DNA from: Armigeres subalbatus
Lineage: Eukaryota; Arthropoda; Insecta; Diptera; Culicidae
DNA length: 64,000 nucleotides
NCBI RefSeq assembly: GCF_024139115.2
Contig: NC_085141.1
Coordinates: 37,082,120 to 37,146,119 of the forward strand
Reading direction: 5' to 3'
Shown here: one piece after another, positions 1 to 10,818 of the stretch
Numbering within the stretch: the stretch's first letter is position 1
How the letters are laid out: each line of letters starts with the position of its first letter
The notes under the pieces: model-generated
Told to the model about the DNA's origin: nothing
Databases searched by the model: none
What the model saw: the letters and a program-made list of their open reading frames with translations, nothing else
Program-made: the position numbers and the translations under genes

Positions 1-737
1 TCATCATATTTATTATCTTAAATGGCGTAATCTGAATAGGCTATTAGACTTCCAGTACGAATAATGTCAGTTGATTGTGAATGATGGTCAGCGACAGTAA
101 AAATGTTTCAAATGAATGACACAATACCGCTGAAACCGCGGAAACAACCTGATCTATTGGCATAAAATTAATTTTCTTCATTCAACTTCTGTATACAGTC
201 TATATTCTATAGTTTATAGAAAAAAATAAGAACAAATAAATATTGTATGTGTAATATCAATAAAAATAAAGTTAGAAATGATTAATAAACCGAAAAGACC
301 AACGTCGAGAACCTACATGCATCGGACGATTTTACATCACATTGATTTACATCGCTTCGATTACGTAGCTTTATTTATTACATCGACAGAAATTACATCG
401 TTTCTGTTTATTACACAGCCAGCTCTCGAGTACATCGTGCAGTGTAATTTTCAACAACCGACGGATTTAGCTGGTTGCAGCGATTTCGATGTAATATTCA
501 ACAACTTTTTTTGCTGTGTAAGATTAACTAATTTAACCAATTTAAAGTTTAAATTTAGCATGGTGTGCTACGATCACACCTAACAAAAAGTCTATACCCC
601 CTCCTTTATGTGGGTTCTCCTAGCGGGTGTTTATTAACGCACCACATAAAGTTTATTTGTAAATTTTTTTAGATTTTTGCTAATTAGGTAAATAAAAATG
701 TGTGGATTTTTATTAGTGTACGTAATATTTAAACACC
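1..737. other. Unassigned AT-rich flank
   Basis: No gene is supported here. A 101-codon open frame at 278-583 covers a stretch where short motifs such as attacatcg recur (about 325-410), so it is better explained by local repetition than by coding. No splice-site pattern or known transposon end was recognised before the CACTGTG terminus at 738. Confidence 0.4.
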
Positions 738-1117
738 CACTGTGCCAGCAAAGTACTCTTTAATGGGTAAAAAAGTACCCATTATGAAGTTAAATAGTTC
801 AACTCATTAAAAGAGTAAACAGCGTTTACTCATTAATGAGTAAAAGGCCTCTACGTCAAATTCCGGGGTATTTTTTACCCATTATTGAAAAAAATGTTTT
901 TGCCGTAATGGGTATTTTTTACTCTTCTTTATGTTTAGGAAGCCATTTGAAGTTTAGTATGATATACAAACAAATGACATAATTACGAGGAATCAATGAA
1001 ATAACGAATAAACAGAATTGTTCTTTATTTTTTCATATTTCAAAACAAATAATTTACAAGCTTCGCTTCGTATCACATCGTTATCAAAATGGATGTATGG
1101 GCTCAACAGGTACACAA

Positions 1118-1122
1118 GAAGG
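1118..1122. repeat. Copia target-site duplication, left copy (GAAGG)
   Basis: GAAGG lies directly before the 5' LTR and again directly after the 3' LTR at 5662-5666. A 5-bp duplication is normal for Ty1/copia integration and fixes both element boundaries. Confidence 0.9.
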
Positions 1123-1352
1123 TGTAGGAATGTTGGATGTGCTACATGAATCCCCCAATACTACTATAATGACACTGAATAATATATTCTGGTAACACTG
1201 TATGTAATTAATGTCAAATGTAACTTGAACTCGAAATAATTAAAACGTGCTTTTTTGTTTTCTTCAAGTCTCGCGTATTACTCGGATTATTCATTCCTTT
1301 TCCGCTGGTTTCGACCACGTTTCGCGTTCTCTGTTGTCTCCAAGGCCCAACA
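1123..1352 (+). repeat. Ty1/copia 5' LTR (230 bp)
   Basis: The LTR runs from TGTAGGAATG to GGCCCAACA, with TG...CA ends. By eye it is identical to the 3' LTR at 5432-5661, which implies a very recent insertion. The sequence just inside it, starting ggttataggccc at 1353, resembles the primer-binding site of Drosophila copia, which uses an internal fragment of initiator tRNA-Met. Confidence 0.93.
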
Positions 1353-1470
1353 GGTTATAGGCCCAGGGTGCCGGAAGTGGAATAGTGTCCAAGTTCGAGA
1401 ATCGAGAATAACTGTCCCGGGAGGTGCAAGGTCGGGAAAGTGCCGGTAGTTTCGTTCCGGAGAAAACAAA

Positions 1471-4400
1471 ATGGCGGATGCATTTAAAGTGGTGTTCCCC
1501 AAACTCACGAGTGGCAATTATGCATCGTGGAAGTTTCGGATGAAATCGTTGCTCGAACGCGAAGAGCTTTGGGAGGTTATTAACACAGTGAAGCCGGATG
1601 ATGCCGATGACGATTATGAAGAGTGGAAGAAGAGTGACACTAAAGCTCGAGCGACCATCGCTTTGTTTATCGATGACAGTCAACTTCGTTTTGTTAAGAA
1701 AGCGGAAACCGCGAGTGACATATGGCAAAAATCTAAAAAGCTTTCATGAAAAGGCATCCATCGGTACGCAAGCTATGCTTTTACAGAAATTATGCGCGAT
1801 CAATCTGTGTGAAGGGGGTGCCGTCGAAAAGCATCTTGAAGATGTTGAAAATTTGGTGGAACGACTTGATAATGCGGGTGTCGAGCTGAGTGAGCAACTG
1901 CGGGTTATTATGGTGCTACGCAGTTTGCCTTCCTCGTTCAGCAGCTTTGTTACATCGCTGGAGAATCGTCCTCCAGAGGATCTCACCATGGATTTGGTGG
2001 TTGCAAGATTGCGCGACGAGTGTCAAAAACGCAGTACGGATTGCGGCAGTGGCAGAAAAGAAGAAAAAGTGCACAAGGCTGAAGCAAAATCAAAAGATGA
2101 ACAGAAAAATTGTTTCTTCTGCCAACGGCCGGGACATTTTAGAAGAAATTGTCGCAAGTATCTGGCGATGAAGAATAGTGAAAACTCAACCGAATTGAAT
2201 AAGAAACCGGCTTCGGGACAACAAGCGAAGAAAGTGAAAGCTAAGCGGGTCGTAGCTGACGATACCGTATGCGGTGCCGTGTGTTTCGTTGCTGGTGGCT
2301 CTATCTCCGGAGCGTGGATGATAGACAGCGGATGTACGTGCCACATGACGAATGATCGCGAGTTTTTCACGGAGTACAAAAGCGGTGTTGTGGTTGATGT
2401 GACCTTGGCGAATGGATCAAAAACAAAGTCTTCTGGTAGCGGAACTGGAATTGTCATGGGAGTAAATGGCGATGGGCAGCGTATGGCGATTACGCTGGAG
2501 AATGTGTTGTATGTGCCCGCGTTGGAGGGAGGCTTGATTTCCGTACGAAAATTGGCTGTAAAAGGTTTTACAGTGCTATTCAATGAGAAGAGCTGTGAAA
2601 TAAGCGTTGGAGATAGTGTTGTTGCGGTTGGCGAGTTGATCGGTGGTCAATATAAGCTAACACAAGCGGAAAAGTGCTTAGCAATAGCGGAGAAAAACCA
2701 TACGGATCATTGCCAGCACACCTGGCACCGGCGTCTCGGCCATCGAGACATGAATGTGATCAACAACATGCAGCGCAAGGAGCTGGTAACCGGTTTGAAG
2801 GTGGCCGATTGTGGAGAGCGCATCGTTTGCGAGTGTTGCATTAAAGGTAAATTGTCTCGTAAACCATTTCCCTCTGTCTTAGAACGTAAATCGAAACAGG
2901 CCATGGATCTCATCCATACAGATCTTTGCGGGCCTATGGAGAACCTGACTCCCAGTGGTAATAGGTATTTCATTACCCTAATCGACGATTTCACACGTTT
3001 TTGCGCAGTATTTCTCCTCAAAACGAAAAATGAAGCGGAACAAAAGATCAGGGAGTATGTTCGATGGACTGAGAACCTGTTTGGGAGAAAGCCAAAGGTA
3101 ATTAGATCCGACGGTGGCGGCGAATTTATAGGAGAGAGTCTGCAAAATTTCTACCGTGTTGAGGGCATCGAATCTCAGTTTTCCACTCCCTACTCCCCTC
3201 AACAAAACGGAGTAGCGGAGCGCAAAAACAGAACGTTACAGGAAATGGCTAACTGTATGTTGTTAGATGCAAAGCTCCCCAAGCGCTATTGGGGTGAAGC
3301 CATCCTTACAGCGAACTACGTTCAGAATAGGTTGCCATCGAGGTCCGTCGATAAAACCCCGTATGAGCTGTGGACGGGTACAGTTCCGGATATGACTGAC
3401 CTGAAGATATTCGGATGCGAGGCATACGTCTACATCCCTGATGCCAAACGAAAGAAATTCGATCCCAAAGCCACAAAGTTAATATTCATCGGTTATTCGG
3501 GTAACCACAAGGGCTACCGATTTCTCGATCCGGTCACAAATCGTGTTATCATCAGCCGCGACGCGAAGTTCTTAGAACTCGACAACGGCTCCGAGTATAT
3601 GGAAGATTCCACAATGGATCCAGGAGGAGCAGTAACGCTGCCTACAAGAGAAGAAGAAACGGAGGTGCTAATTCAGAGTGAGAGTGATAAGAAGGTAGTG
3701 CGCGAAGAAGAACAGCAATCAATATATGATGATGCGAATGAGTCGATTGAAAGTGACTTTTATGGTTTCGGCGACGATCCAATTGGAGATCAAGTTTTGG
3801 ACAGAGCTGAACGTCACGGTCGCGGAGTATTGCCGAGACGATACGATGACTTTGTGGTGGGACAAGTGTCAATCGATGAAGAACCATGTGATTTTCGAGA
3901 GGCGCTAGTGATTCCAGAGTGGAAATGCGCCATGATCGAAGAATTGGAGGCTCATGCAGTGAACAACACATGGGAGCTTGTGCGGCTACCTGCCGGAAAG
4001 AAACCTATAGGTGCGAAGTGGGTGTATAAACTGAAACGTGATGATGCTGGTAGAGTAGTCAAGCACAAAGCTCGCATAGTAGCCCAAGGCTATACGCAAC
4101 TTCCCGGAGTGGATTATACGGAAGTGTTCGCCCCAGTGACACGGCAAACAACTTTGCGCGTGCTACTGGCCATTGCTGGGCAGGGGCAGTTAGAGTTGAA
4201 GCAATTCGACGTGAAAACAGCTTATCTCAACGGTACAATCGAGGAGGAGCTGTACATGAAACAGCCTCCAGGATTCGTCAAGAAAGGGAAGGAAAACTTC
4301 ATGTGCAGACTCCGAAAAAGCATCTATGGATTACATCAGTCGGCGAGGTGTTGGCATAAAGTTCTACATGCAGCACTACTGGAATTGAAATTCGAACCTT

Positions 4401-5436
4401 GTGACTCGGATCCGTGTTTGTACATACGCCGCGGTGACATTGTAGTTTATCTACTGGTGTATGTCGATGATTTGATCATCGGAAGCGTAAATAATGAAGA
4501 AATCGATATAGTGTTCAATTGCTTGCGTCAAAAGTTCGGAATGACGTCACTTGGTGCCGTCCGGCACTTCCTGGGTTACGAAATATTAAAGGAAGATGGA
4601 TGTTACACGTTGAGATTGACCCCGTACATCGAAAGTTTGCTCCGGAAGTATAAAATGGAAGATTCGCGACCAGTACAAACACCGATGGAAACAGGATACA
4701 CTTTGATAATCCGGACAGCAAGCCGTTCAAAGATCCTACGCTATATCGAAGCTTGGTTGGGGCATTACTGTATCTAGCCGTCAATGCTAGACCAGACTTG
4801 TCATTGAGTGTAGGTCTCTTAGGAAGAAAAGTAAGCCAGCCAAATAACATGGACTGGTCAGCAGCAAAGCGTATTCTTCAGTATCTCAACTCAACGAAGG
4901 ACTGGGGACTACGGTATGTATCGCAAGATAACTGGAAACTAGTTGGATATACTGACTCTGATTGGGCTGGCGACAGGCAGACAAGGCGTTCAACGACAGG
5001 TTTTATGTTCTTTTATGGCGACGGTGCGGTTAGCTGGATGAGCAAGGCTCAAGGTTCGGTCGCACTCTCATCTCTAGAGGCGGAATACAATGCGCTCACG
5101 TCGGCAAGTCAAGAAGCGATATGGTTGAGGCGTCTGCTGATGGAGCTAGGATATCCCCAAACAGAGCCAACTACAGTTCATGAAGACAATCAGGGGTGTA
5201 TTAGTTTCGTTAAGGCGGAGAGGGCAAGTGGTCGCGTTAAACACATTGACACCAAACGACACTTCGTCCGTGAGCTATGTGAGCAGAACGTTGTAAGAAT
5301 TGTATACTGTCCGACTAATCAAATGGTTGCCGACGCTTTGACTAAGCCTCGTCAGGCCAACTATAATGAAGCAGTTCGTAAGACGTGTTGGATTGGAGCC
5401 ATAGGTGGATTCAGCACTCATCCAGGAGGAGTGTAG
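1471..5436 (+). pseudogene. Ty1/copia gag-pol polyprotein, broken by two single-base frameshifts
   Basis: This encodes capsid, protease, integrase, reverse transcriptase and RNase H of a copia retrotransposon. The start at 1471 (MADAFKVVFPKL) gives the usual copia gag N-terminus. In order it shows a CX2CX4HX4C zinc knuckle near 2111-2152, the protease DSG near 2323, a GAG-pre-integrase HTWHRRLGH segment near 2718, the integrase core with LIDDFTRF, RSDGGGEF and QQNGVAERKNRT (about 2980-3240), RT with YVDD near 4460, and RNase H with SSLEAEY near 5075. The frame changes twice, in an A run near 1727-1731 and near a short T run at about 4701-4704. Copia normally has one continuous frame. Because the LTRs are identical, these may be assembly indels and not old decay. 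Confidence 0.93.
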
Positions 5437-5661
5437 GAATGTTGGATGTGCTACATGAATCCCCCAATACTACTATAATGACACTGAATAATATATTCTG
5501 GTAACACTGTATGTAATTAATGTCAAATGTAACTTGAACTCGAAATAATTAAAACGTGCTTTTTTGTTTTCTTCAAGTCTCGCGTATTACTCGGATTATT
5601 CATTCCTTTTCCGCTGGTTTCGACCACGTTTCGCGTTCTCTGTTGTCTCCAAGGCCCAACA
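5432..5661 (+). repeat. Ty1/copia 3' LTR (230 bp)
   Basis: Identical by eye to the 5' LTR at 1123-1352. It follows the gag-pol frame (ending 5436) with almost no spacer, so the last few codons overlap the LTR start. It is followed by the target duplication GAAGG at 5662-5666. Confidence 0.93.
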
Positions 5662-5705
5662 GAAGGAACTTCAAAAGCGGCTGCCTCTAAAACCGTCTCT
5701 GACTA

Positions 5706-5914
5706 CACACTTAAAATAAATCGCCGAATTCGGTAAAATTTTACCGAAATCTCAACAGCAGAACTGTTCGGTAAATAATTTAACTGATTTTCGGTGATTT
5801 TGACAGTTGAGCAATGGAAAAAATTACAAAAAATCTGTAAAATAAATTACCGAACAGTTCTGCTGTTGAGATTTCGGTAAAATTTACCGAATACGGTGAA
5901 ATGAGTTAAGTGTG
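5706..5914. mobile_element. TA-target MITE, 209 bp with about 70-bp inverted arms
   Basis: The element starts CACACTTAAA and ends AAGTGTG, flanked by TA on both sides (5704-5705 and 5915-5916). The arms contain matching segments such as ctcaacagcagaactgttcgg and its complement near 5850. A TA duplication with long imperfect inverted repeats fits a Tc1/mariner-type MITE. It lies inside TIR element copy 1, just after the copia insertion. Confidence 0.85.
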
Positions 5915-6207
5915 TACGTTCCTGTTGCCGTAATAGGAAACCTTCAACCGTCTCCGGCTTCGTCGCTAGTTGGCGTGATAGGAAAGACAGACGATCCCCA
6001 TCCGTTGAATCTCACAGAAGTTCACCTTCCATCGAGGATTTGCCAATTTCACATCGTCGATTGCCGGAGCACGGCTCGATCCTTTTGGACACTTGAATAC
6101 CAATCCAGTTCATCGTTGTTCCTCGAATCATTTAGCTAACTTCTATGTTGAAGACCCTGTAGTTTGGAGCTCCCTATATATTGATTTGAAACGAGAATAT
6201 GCTGTTA

Positions 6208-6497
6208 CAGTGAACGTTCGCTAATTGGGGTTTTTCTAGTTGGGGTGCTTTTTAGTTGGGGGTTCGCTAATTGGGGCGAAACCCAATTAAAAAGCAGTCA
6301 AACGTCAGAATGTGATGTCAAAAACGCGTTGACGTTTTGTTTCCGTGTTTAGCGGGATCGATATTTTCTGGCGCGTAAAATTTTCCTTTGTTCAACGCAA
6401 AAAGTAAACAACATTGACGCTTGTCAAATCGCCCCAATTAGCGAACGGCATTCGCTAGTTGGGGTGAGGTCGTGCCCCAATTAGCGAACGATCACTG
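6208..6497. mobile_element. TA-target MITE, 290 bp with GTTCGCTAATTGGGG repeats
   Basis: The termini CAGTGAACGTTCGCTAATTG and its near complement are flanked by TA at 6206-6207 and 6498-6499. The word ctaattgggg and its variants recur several times in both orientations inside, so each arm has subterminal repeats. No open frame of note. Confidence 0.85.
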
Positions 6498-6499
6498 TA

Positions 6500-7013
6500 T
6501 TGGACATTCGAGGAAAATATAACCATGGTTGCAACTCACCTAAGCTTTTATTTGTTAGTTACTATCAATCCGATCCACGATCGAGCTCTCATAACCATTT
6601 TCCGCCCGCTACTGGGAATGAAATTCGGTGTGTTGGTCACCAGCTGTGTCACACCTTTTAGTACCGTTTCTGCAACAAAAACCAAACGTTAATCACCGAA
6701 ATAGGTAGTTCGAAACTACCGGAACAACGAGAACAAAACAGATTGTCATTCCATTAGCAGAATATCCTCACCGTACCATATCGATCAGCTGCCAAACGTT
6801 TTCCCAGCTTCCGAAGGAATTCGTAGATTTCGGAGTTTTGATGATGCTGTTGCTGGAATGATAGATTGTTATATTGGATCGTCCCGATAAAGGCTGGTTC
6901 TCGAAGTCTGCTGATGCGCGGTACCGGGAGCAACAATATTTTGCTTTGCTTTTTGACACCGACTGCCGACGACGACAGGAGCAACAATCGTCTGTTCAAA
7001 AGTTCAACTTTTT
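6500..7013. other. Interior of TIR element copy 1, no supported gene
   Basis: Unique-looking sequence between the second TA MITE and the right-end palindromes of the outer element. Minus-strand open frames of 89 and 63 codons at 6754-7023 overlap each other and have no recognisable motif. It may be the decayed core of the outer transposon. Confidence 0.35.
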
Positions 7014-7169
7014 TTTCACTCATTAATGAGTAATAACTCGGAGCATATAAATGGGCATAAAATACGCATTATATGAAAAAATAAATTACCCATTATTTTG
7101 ACAGGTTCATACCTTGCCAAATAAGGGGTGATTTTTACTCTTTAAAGAGTATTGTCCAGGCTTACAGTG

Positions 7170-9132
7170 CACTGTGCCGCCAAAGTACTCTTTAATGGGT
7201 AAAAAAGTACCCATTATGAAGTTAAATAGTTCAACTCATTAAGAGCACCTCCACGGGAGTCCTCATCGCTATTCTTATTATAGCGCTCCATTCCGAGTGC
7301 TATTTTAGGATAGCACCCCATCTTCCCACCGGTGGTTTCTGTTTTAGGAATAGCGACTTTGTAAACATATTGAGTTCTCATCGGGCGTTGCTAAAAGTAG
7401 TCATCTTCTTCAATGGCTCTACATTCCAACTGGAATTAGGCCAGCTGCTTAACTTAGTTCTATAAGCATTTCCTCAGTTATTAATTGAAAGATTTTCGTG
7501 CCCGTCATTGCAAGAGTATGTATTTTGTGTGACAACTACACAACTGCAGGAATGGCTCCACAGTTTTTTCTCTGAAGGATGTCCCGGAAAAAAATTGTGA
7601 CAACATCCGAAAGTAAAGAATTCCCCTAAAAAAACTAGCTTTCCAATTGAAATTATCAAAGATATTATTATTGGGCAATTCCAATAAAAATATCCCGAAA
7701 GATTCTGGAAGAAATCCTAAAACTATTCTGGGAGAACTGCTGGGGAACTCCCGAAGAAATCTGCCAGGGATCCTACATGAATTTCAAAAACAAGTCATAA
7801 TTGAATAAACGACAAAAAAAGAGAAACTTGCGGAAGATTTTCTGGAGGAACTAGTTGAAGATCATACTAAATAATTACTAAAGGAACATGCTGAGAGATT
7901 CCTGGAAGACCTTGCAAAATAAAAACAGTAGAATTTCCTTTAGCGAACAATCCATGAATATTTCGGGCTCTAGCGGGAGCCGGTGCGCATCGCTCCTTAT
8001 TATAGCTCTATTACTTTAATTACTTCTTCGCGGAGTTGAACTGGGGCACTAGATAAAAAATGGATATTTCCCTTGCTATTTAATAACTATTTAATTCCAT
8101 CGAAATTGTTCTGAAAACAGGAAAACAGATTTTCTGCAATTTTGATCGATACCAAAGTGACGTTTCACAAAATAGCAACCCTGTATGGAAATTTAGCAAC
8201 CCGCAGTATGGGGCGCTAAATTTGGAAACTCACGGCTAATTTTGAGTTGCGTTCTTATTTTACATTCCCGTTTAGATACCTCCGGTGTAGAAGTGGGTCC
8301 CTATACAGGGCCCGGAAATAGCGATAGGGCCCCAGATGGGGACTCCCGTGGAGGTGCTCTAAAAGAGTAAACAACGTTTACTCATTAATGAGTAAACAAC
8401 TTGTACGTCAAAAAACGAGTAAATTTCACCCATTATTAGAGAAAGTTTTTTGTTGACAATGGGTAAAATTCACTCTTTATCATTTTAAAAATTGCTAATA
8501 ATAAAATTAAATTCATTTGTAATTCAATCAATTAAACATTTGCCGAATATTTGCATTAAATAAAATCATTTTATTTCACCAATAATAAATAATCCACATC
8601 TTTATATGACAGTATCATACACCACGAGAGCATTCTTTCTTCACAAATTCAGCTGGCACATTTCGTTAATAAAAATAACCCTCCTCTTTCAATGCTTCCG
8701 GCATTTCTCGGAACCATCACATATTTTTCACGGGGATTTAGCGGGCCAGCAATTATTTTCAATCGAACTCATCCATCGACATTTTTCCTCCAACCTTATG
8801 CTTTTCCGACAATCAGTTGTCCGCGAAGATTGAAAAAAATCCATTTGCTGCAATAGATAGAAAACTATGTTATATTAAAACATACAAACCAAATAAAACT
8901 AAAATAATTCTCACTTTTAACTTTAGTCAACTTTTCATGTCGGCAGTCTTATGTCGATTTGTCGCAAACAACTATTTTTTCACCCATTAATGGGTAGAAT
9001 TATTGAACTTGAAAGTGGACACAAATTACCCACTATCCAAATTTTTAAAATACCCATTATTTTGACAGTTTCATATATCGTCAAAAAATGGGTCCATTAT
9101 ACTCTTTAATGAGTAATGCCGGGTTTACAGTG
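7170..9132. mobile_element. TIR DNA transposon copy 2, same family as 738-7169
   Basis: The left end CACTGTGCCGCC and the right end GTTTACAGTG have the same subterminal palindromes as copy 1. It abuts copy 1 head to tail with no spacer (ACAGTG then CACTGTG at 7164-7176). A 1,117-bp element at 7243-8359 is inserted in its left part, leaving about 0.84 kb of native sequence. The interior 8500-8960 is AT-rich and has no convincing frame. Confidence 0.75.
7243..8359. mobile_element. 1,117-bp TIR element with 3-bp TAA target duplication
   Basis: A perfect 19-bp terminal inverted repeat, GAGCACCTCCACGGGAGTC, occupies 7243-7261 and 8341-8359. TAA is duplicated at 7240-7242 and 8360-8362. Copy 1 of the host element keeps the uninterrupted site near 808-816, which confirms both ends. 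A TWA duplication is typical of PIF/Harbinger-type (m3bp) mosquito MITEs. Open frames inside are short and look random, so it is non-autonomous. Confidence 0.88.
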
Positions 9133-9171
9133 TGCCCCTTAACTCAGTGAAAGAAAATGTACTAAAAATAT

Positions 9172-10377
9172 GCACGCTCGTCCAGCTGAACTCAAATTTG
9201 GGTCAGTTTAACTCAAAATCGGAAAAACTGGCTCAAGACAAAATTGAGTTAATGCCCTGTAACTCAATTTTGAGTCACCTTGGAAGATATTTTATTTTGA
9301 GTTACGTTAACTCAATTTCATAAAATCGGATATTTATGAATTTGAGTTTGTCATTCCAGAAAAAAATTGTTTTCATTATTTTTCAATTGTATTAATGATA
9401 ATTCTAATGGCAGTTTAGAAACATTTTATTTATTACACTATGTTACATTGTTACAATGTTATGAAGTTTATACATCAAGTTATAAATAGAATGCAAGAAT
9501 TCGATTGAAGCATAGAATATCATAGCCTGGCATTAATTTCTGGAGCATGATGTTTGGCGCTACGAAACGTGTCCCAATCCCCAGAAGCAGTATCCAGTAT
9601 CTGTATTTGAAGCCCTCAGAGCCTAATATTCAGGCTGATGCAGAAATCCGATGTGAGCAGCTGCAGGGGCCCTCCTTTGCCTAACGGTACGATGCCCAGC
9701 TAAAAGGCAAGACCATGCTGAGGGTGGCTGGGTTCGATTCCCGATGCCGGTCTAGGCAATTTTCGGTTTGGAAATTGTCTCGACTTCCCTGGGCATGGAA
9801 GTATCATCGTGTTAGCCTCATGATATATGAATGCAGAAATGGTAACTTGGCTTAAAAACCTCGCAGTTAATAACTGTGGGAGTGCTGAATGAACACTAAT
9901 GCCAATAAGAAGAAGAAGAAGCTGCAAGAAAAAGATATATTCGAATCTTAAAATCAAATTGTCTATAATTGATCGCAATCAAAACATAGTGTAACATGTG
10001 TAATACTAAGTATTAAACTTACCGAAAAAAAAAACACTTTTCAGAATGTTTTTTTAAAATCTGCAAAAACCATAATGTTTTAAACATATCTGCAAATTGA
10101 ATAATGAAATAATCAGAAATGAAATACAGCTTTTTATCAAATTGTAACTCACGTTTTATAATTGAGTTTGATTTTGCTTTTTACCAGCAACCGGACTTCG
10201 CCATTTTTTAGAAATTTTCTCGATGACCTCAATTTTGAGTTTTCCACTTATTTATATGTATTTGAGTAACAGTCACTCAAATTCACAAGTCTCGGTTACT
10301 CAGCGTTTGACGTCTCGAAGGAAGATATTATTTTGAGTTATATCGACCCAAATTTGAGTTCAGCCGGACGAGCGTGT
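9172..10377. mobile_element. TIR element with ACTCAA...TTGAGT subterminal repeats, carrying a Feilai SINE
   Basis: The outer ends GCACGCTCGTCCAGCTGAAC and its near complement, ending at 10377, flank a body in which actcaaaattgagt-like words recur at both ends (9185-9330 and 10140-10350). This matches the style of the preceding CACTGTG family but the terminal sequence differs. The target duplication could not be fixed with confidence. A complete Feilai copy sits inside. Confidence 0.75.
9668..9919 (+). mobile_element. Feilai SINE copy 1
   Basis: The element has a tRNA-like head with a B box (ggttcgattcc near 9731), the Feilai body (ctaggcaattttcggtttgg, then the cgcagttaataactgtggga segment) and the gccaataagaagaagaag tail. 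The flanks AGCTGCAGG (9659-9667) and AGCTGCAAG (9920-9928) form a target duplication with one mismatch. Feilai is known from Aedes, so this is a species clue. Confidence 0.9.
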
Positions 10378-10793
10378 GGTAAAATACATCCCTACAGATC
10401 AAAACAAGGTACTGTCAAAAAATTTGCATCATTTTTTTCCTGCTGTTGGAGAAAAATCGAAACAAAAATGGCCTGTCGTCCTTGCTGAATTGGTTGTTGT
10501 CCGTCTTTTTTGGTAACATTGTGCAAAGTCGCAAAGTAGATAATTCCACAGTGCTCGCAGCTTAGGGCCAAAAGTGTGAAGAATGTGTTTCGAATGTCGA
10601 CTAGTGGCCCAGGATCAATATCTGGAGAGGAGATAAAATTCAAAAAGGGAGTCCTTCAGCAGCAGCTGGGGCTGCTGCTGCTTCATCAGCGACAAAGGAA
10701 AAATCGATAGACAGGCTCTGCTGTGGAAGAATAAGGCAAAAGTTTTCCTGTAAAGCGGATTTTGCGACTTATTGAATTTCCTGGTTTGCGATA
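10378..10793 (+). promoter_or_regulatory. Putative promoter and 5' UTR of the PH-domain gene
   Basis: This non-repetitive stretch lies between the last upstream transposon end and the proposed first coding exon. A TGA in frame with the proposed start lies at 10773-10775, so the start cannot be extended upstream without another exon. Several ctgctg and cagcag repeats occur near 10655-10685. No TATA box or clear initiator was identified. Confidence 0.35.
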
Positions 10794-10818
10794 ATGGAGG
10801 TGATTGTGTTGAATCCTG
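10794..10818 (+). CDS. PH gene exon 1 (start codon, 25 coding nt)
   Basis: ATGGAGGTGATT starts at 10794 with A at -3 and G at +4, and a TGA in the same frame lies 21 nt upstream. The exon ends in one base of a codon before the donor GGTAAGTG at 10819. Exon 2 begins with the two bases needed to complete the codon (G+AG, Glu). The phase match is the main evidence for this very short exon. Confidence 0.65.

Larger units (their letters stand above)
738..7169. mobile_element. TIR DNA transposon copy 1 with ACTCATTAATGAGT-type subterminal palindromes, interrupted
   Basis: The left end begins CACTGTGCCAGC and the right end finishes CTTACAGTG at 7169. Both ends carry repeated palindromes of the forms ACTCATTAATGAGT and ACCCATTAATGGGT. 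The left 130 bp match the left end of the next element at 7170, and the right 150 bp match that element's right end, so these are two members of one family in the same orientation. A copia element (1123-5661) and two TA MITEs are inserted inside. No transposase frame was found, so this copy is non-autonomous. Confidence 0.7.

Noticed and set aside
278..583. 101-codon frame at the window start
   Set aside because: Overlaps local attacatcg repetition and has no motif or splice context.
9668..9760. tRNA gene
   Set aside because: The B box belongs to the Feilai SINE head; the tRNA arms do not pair.
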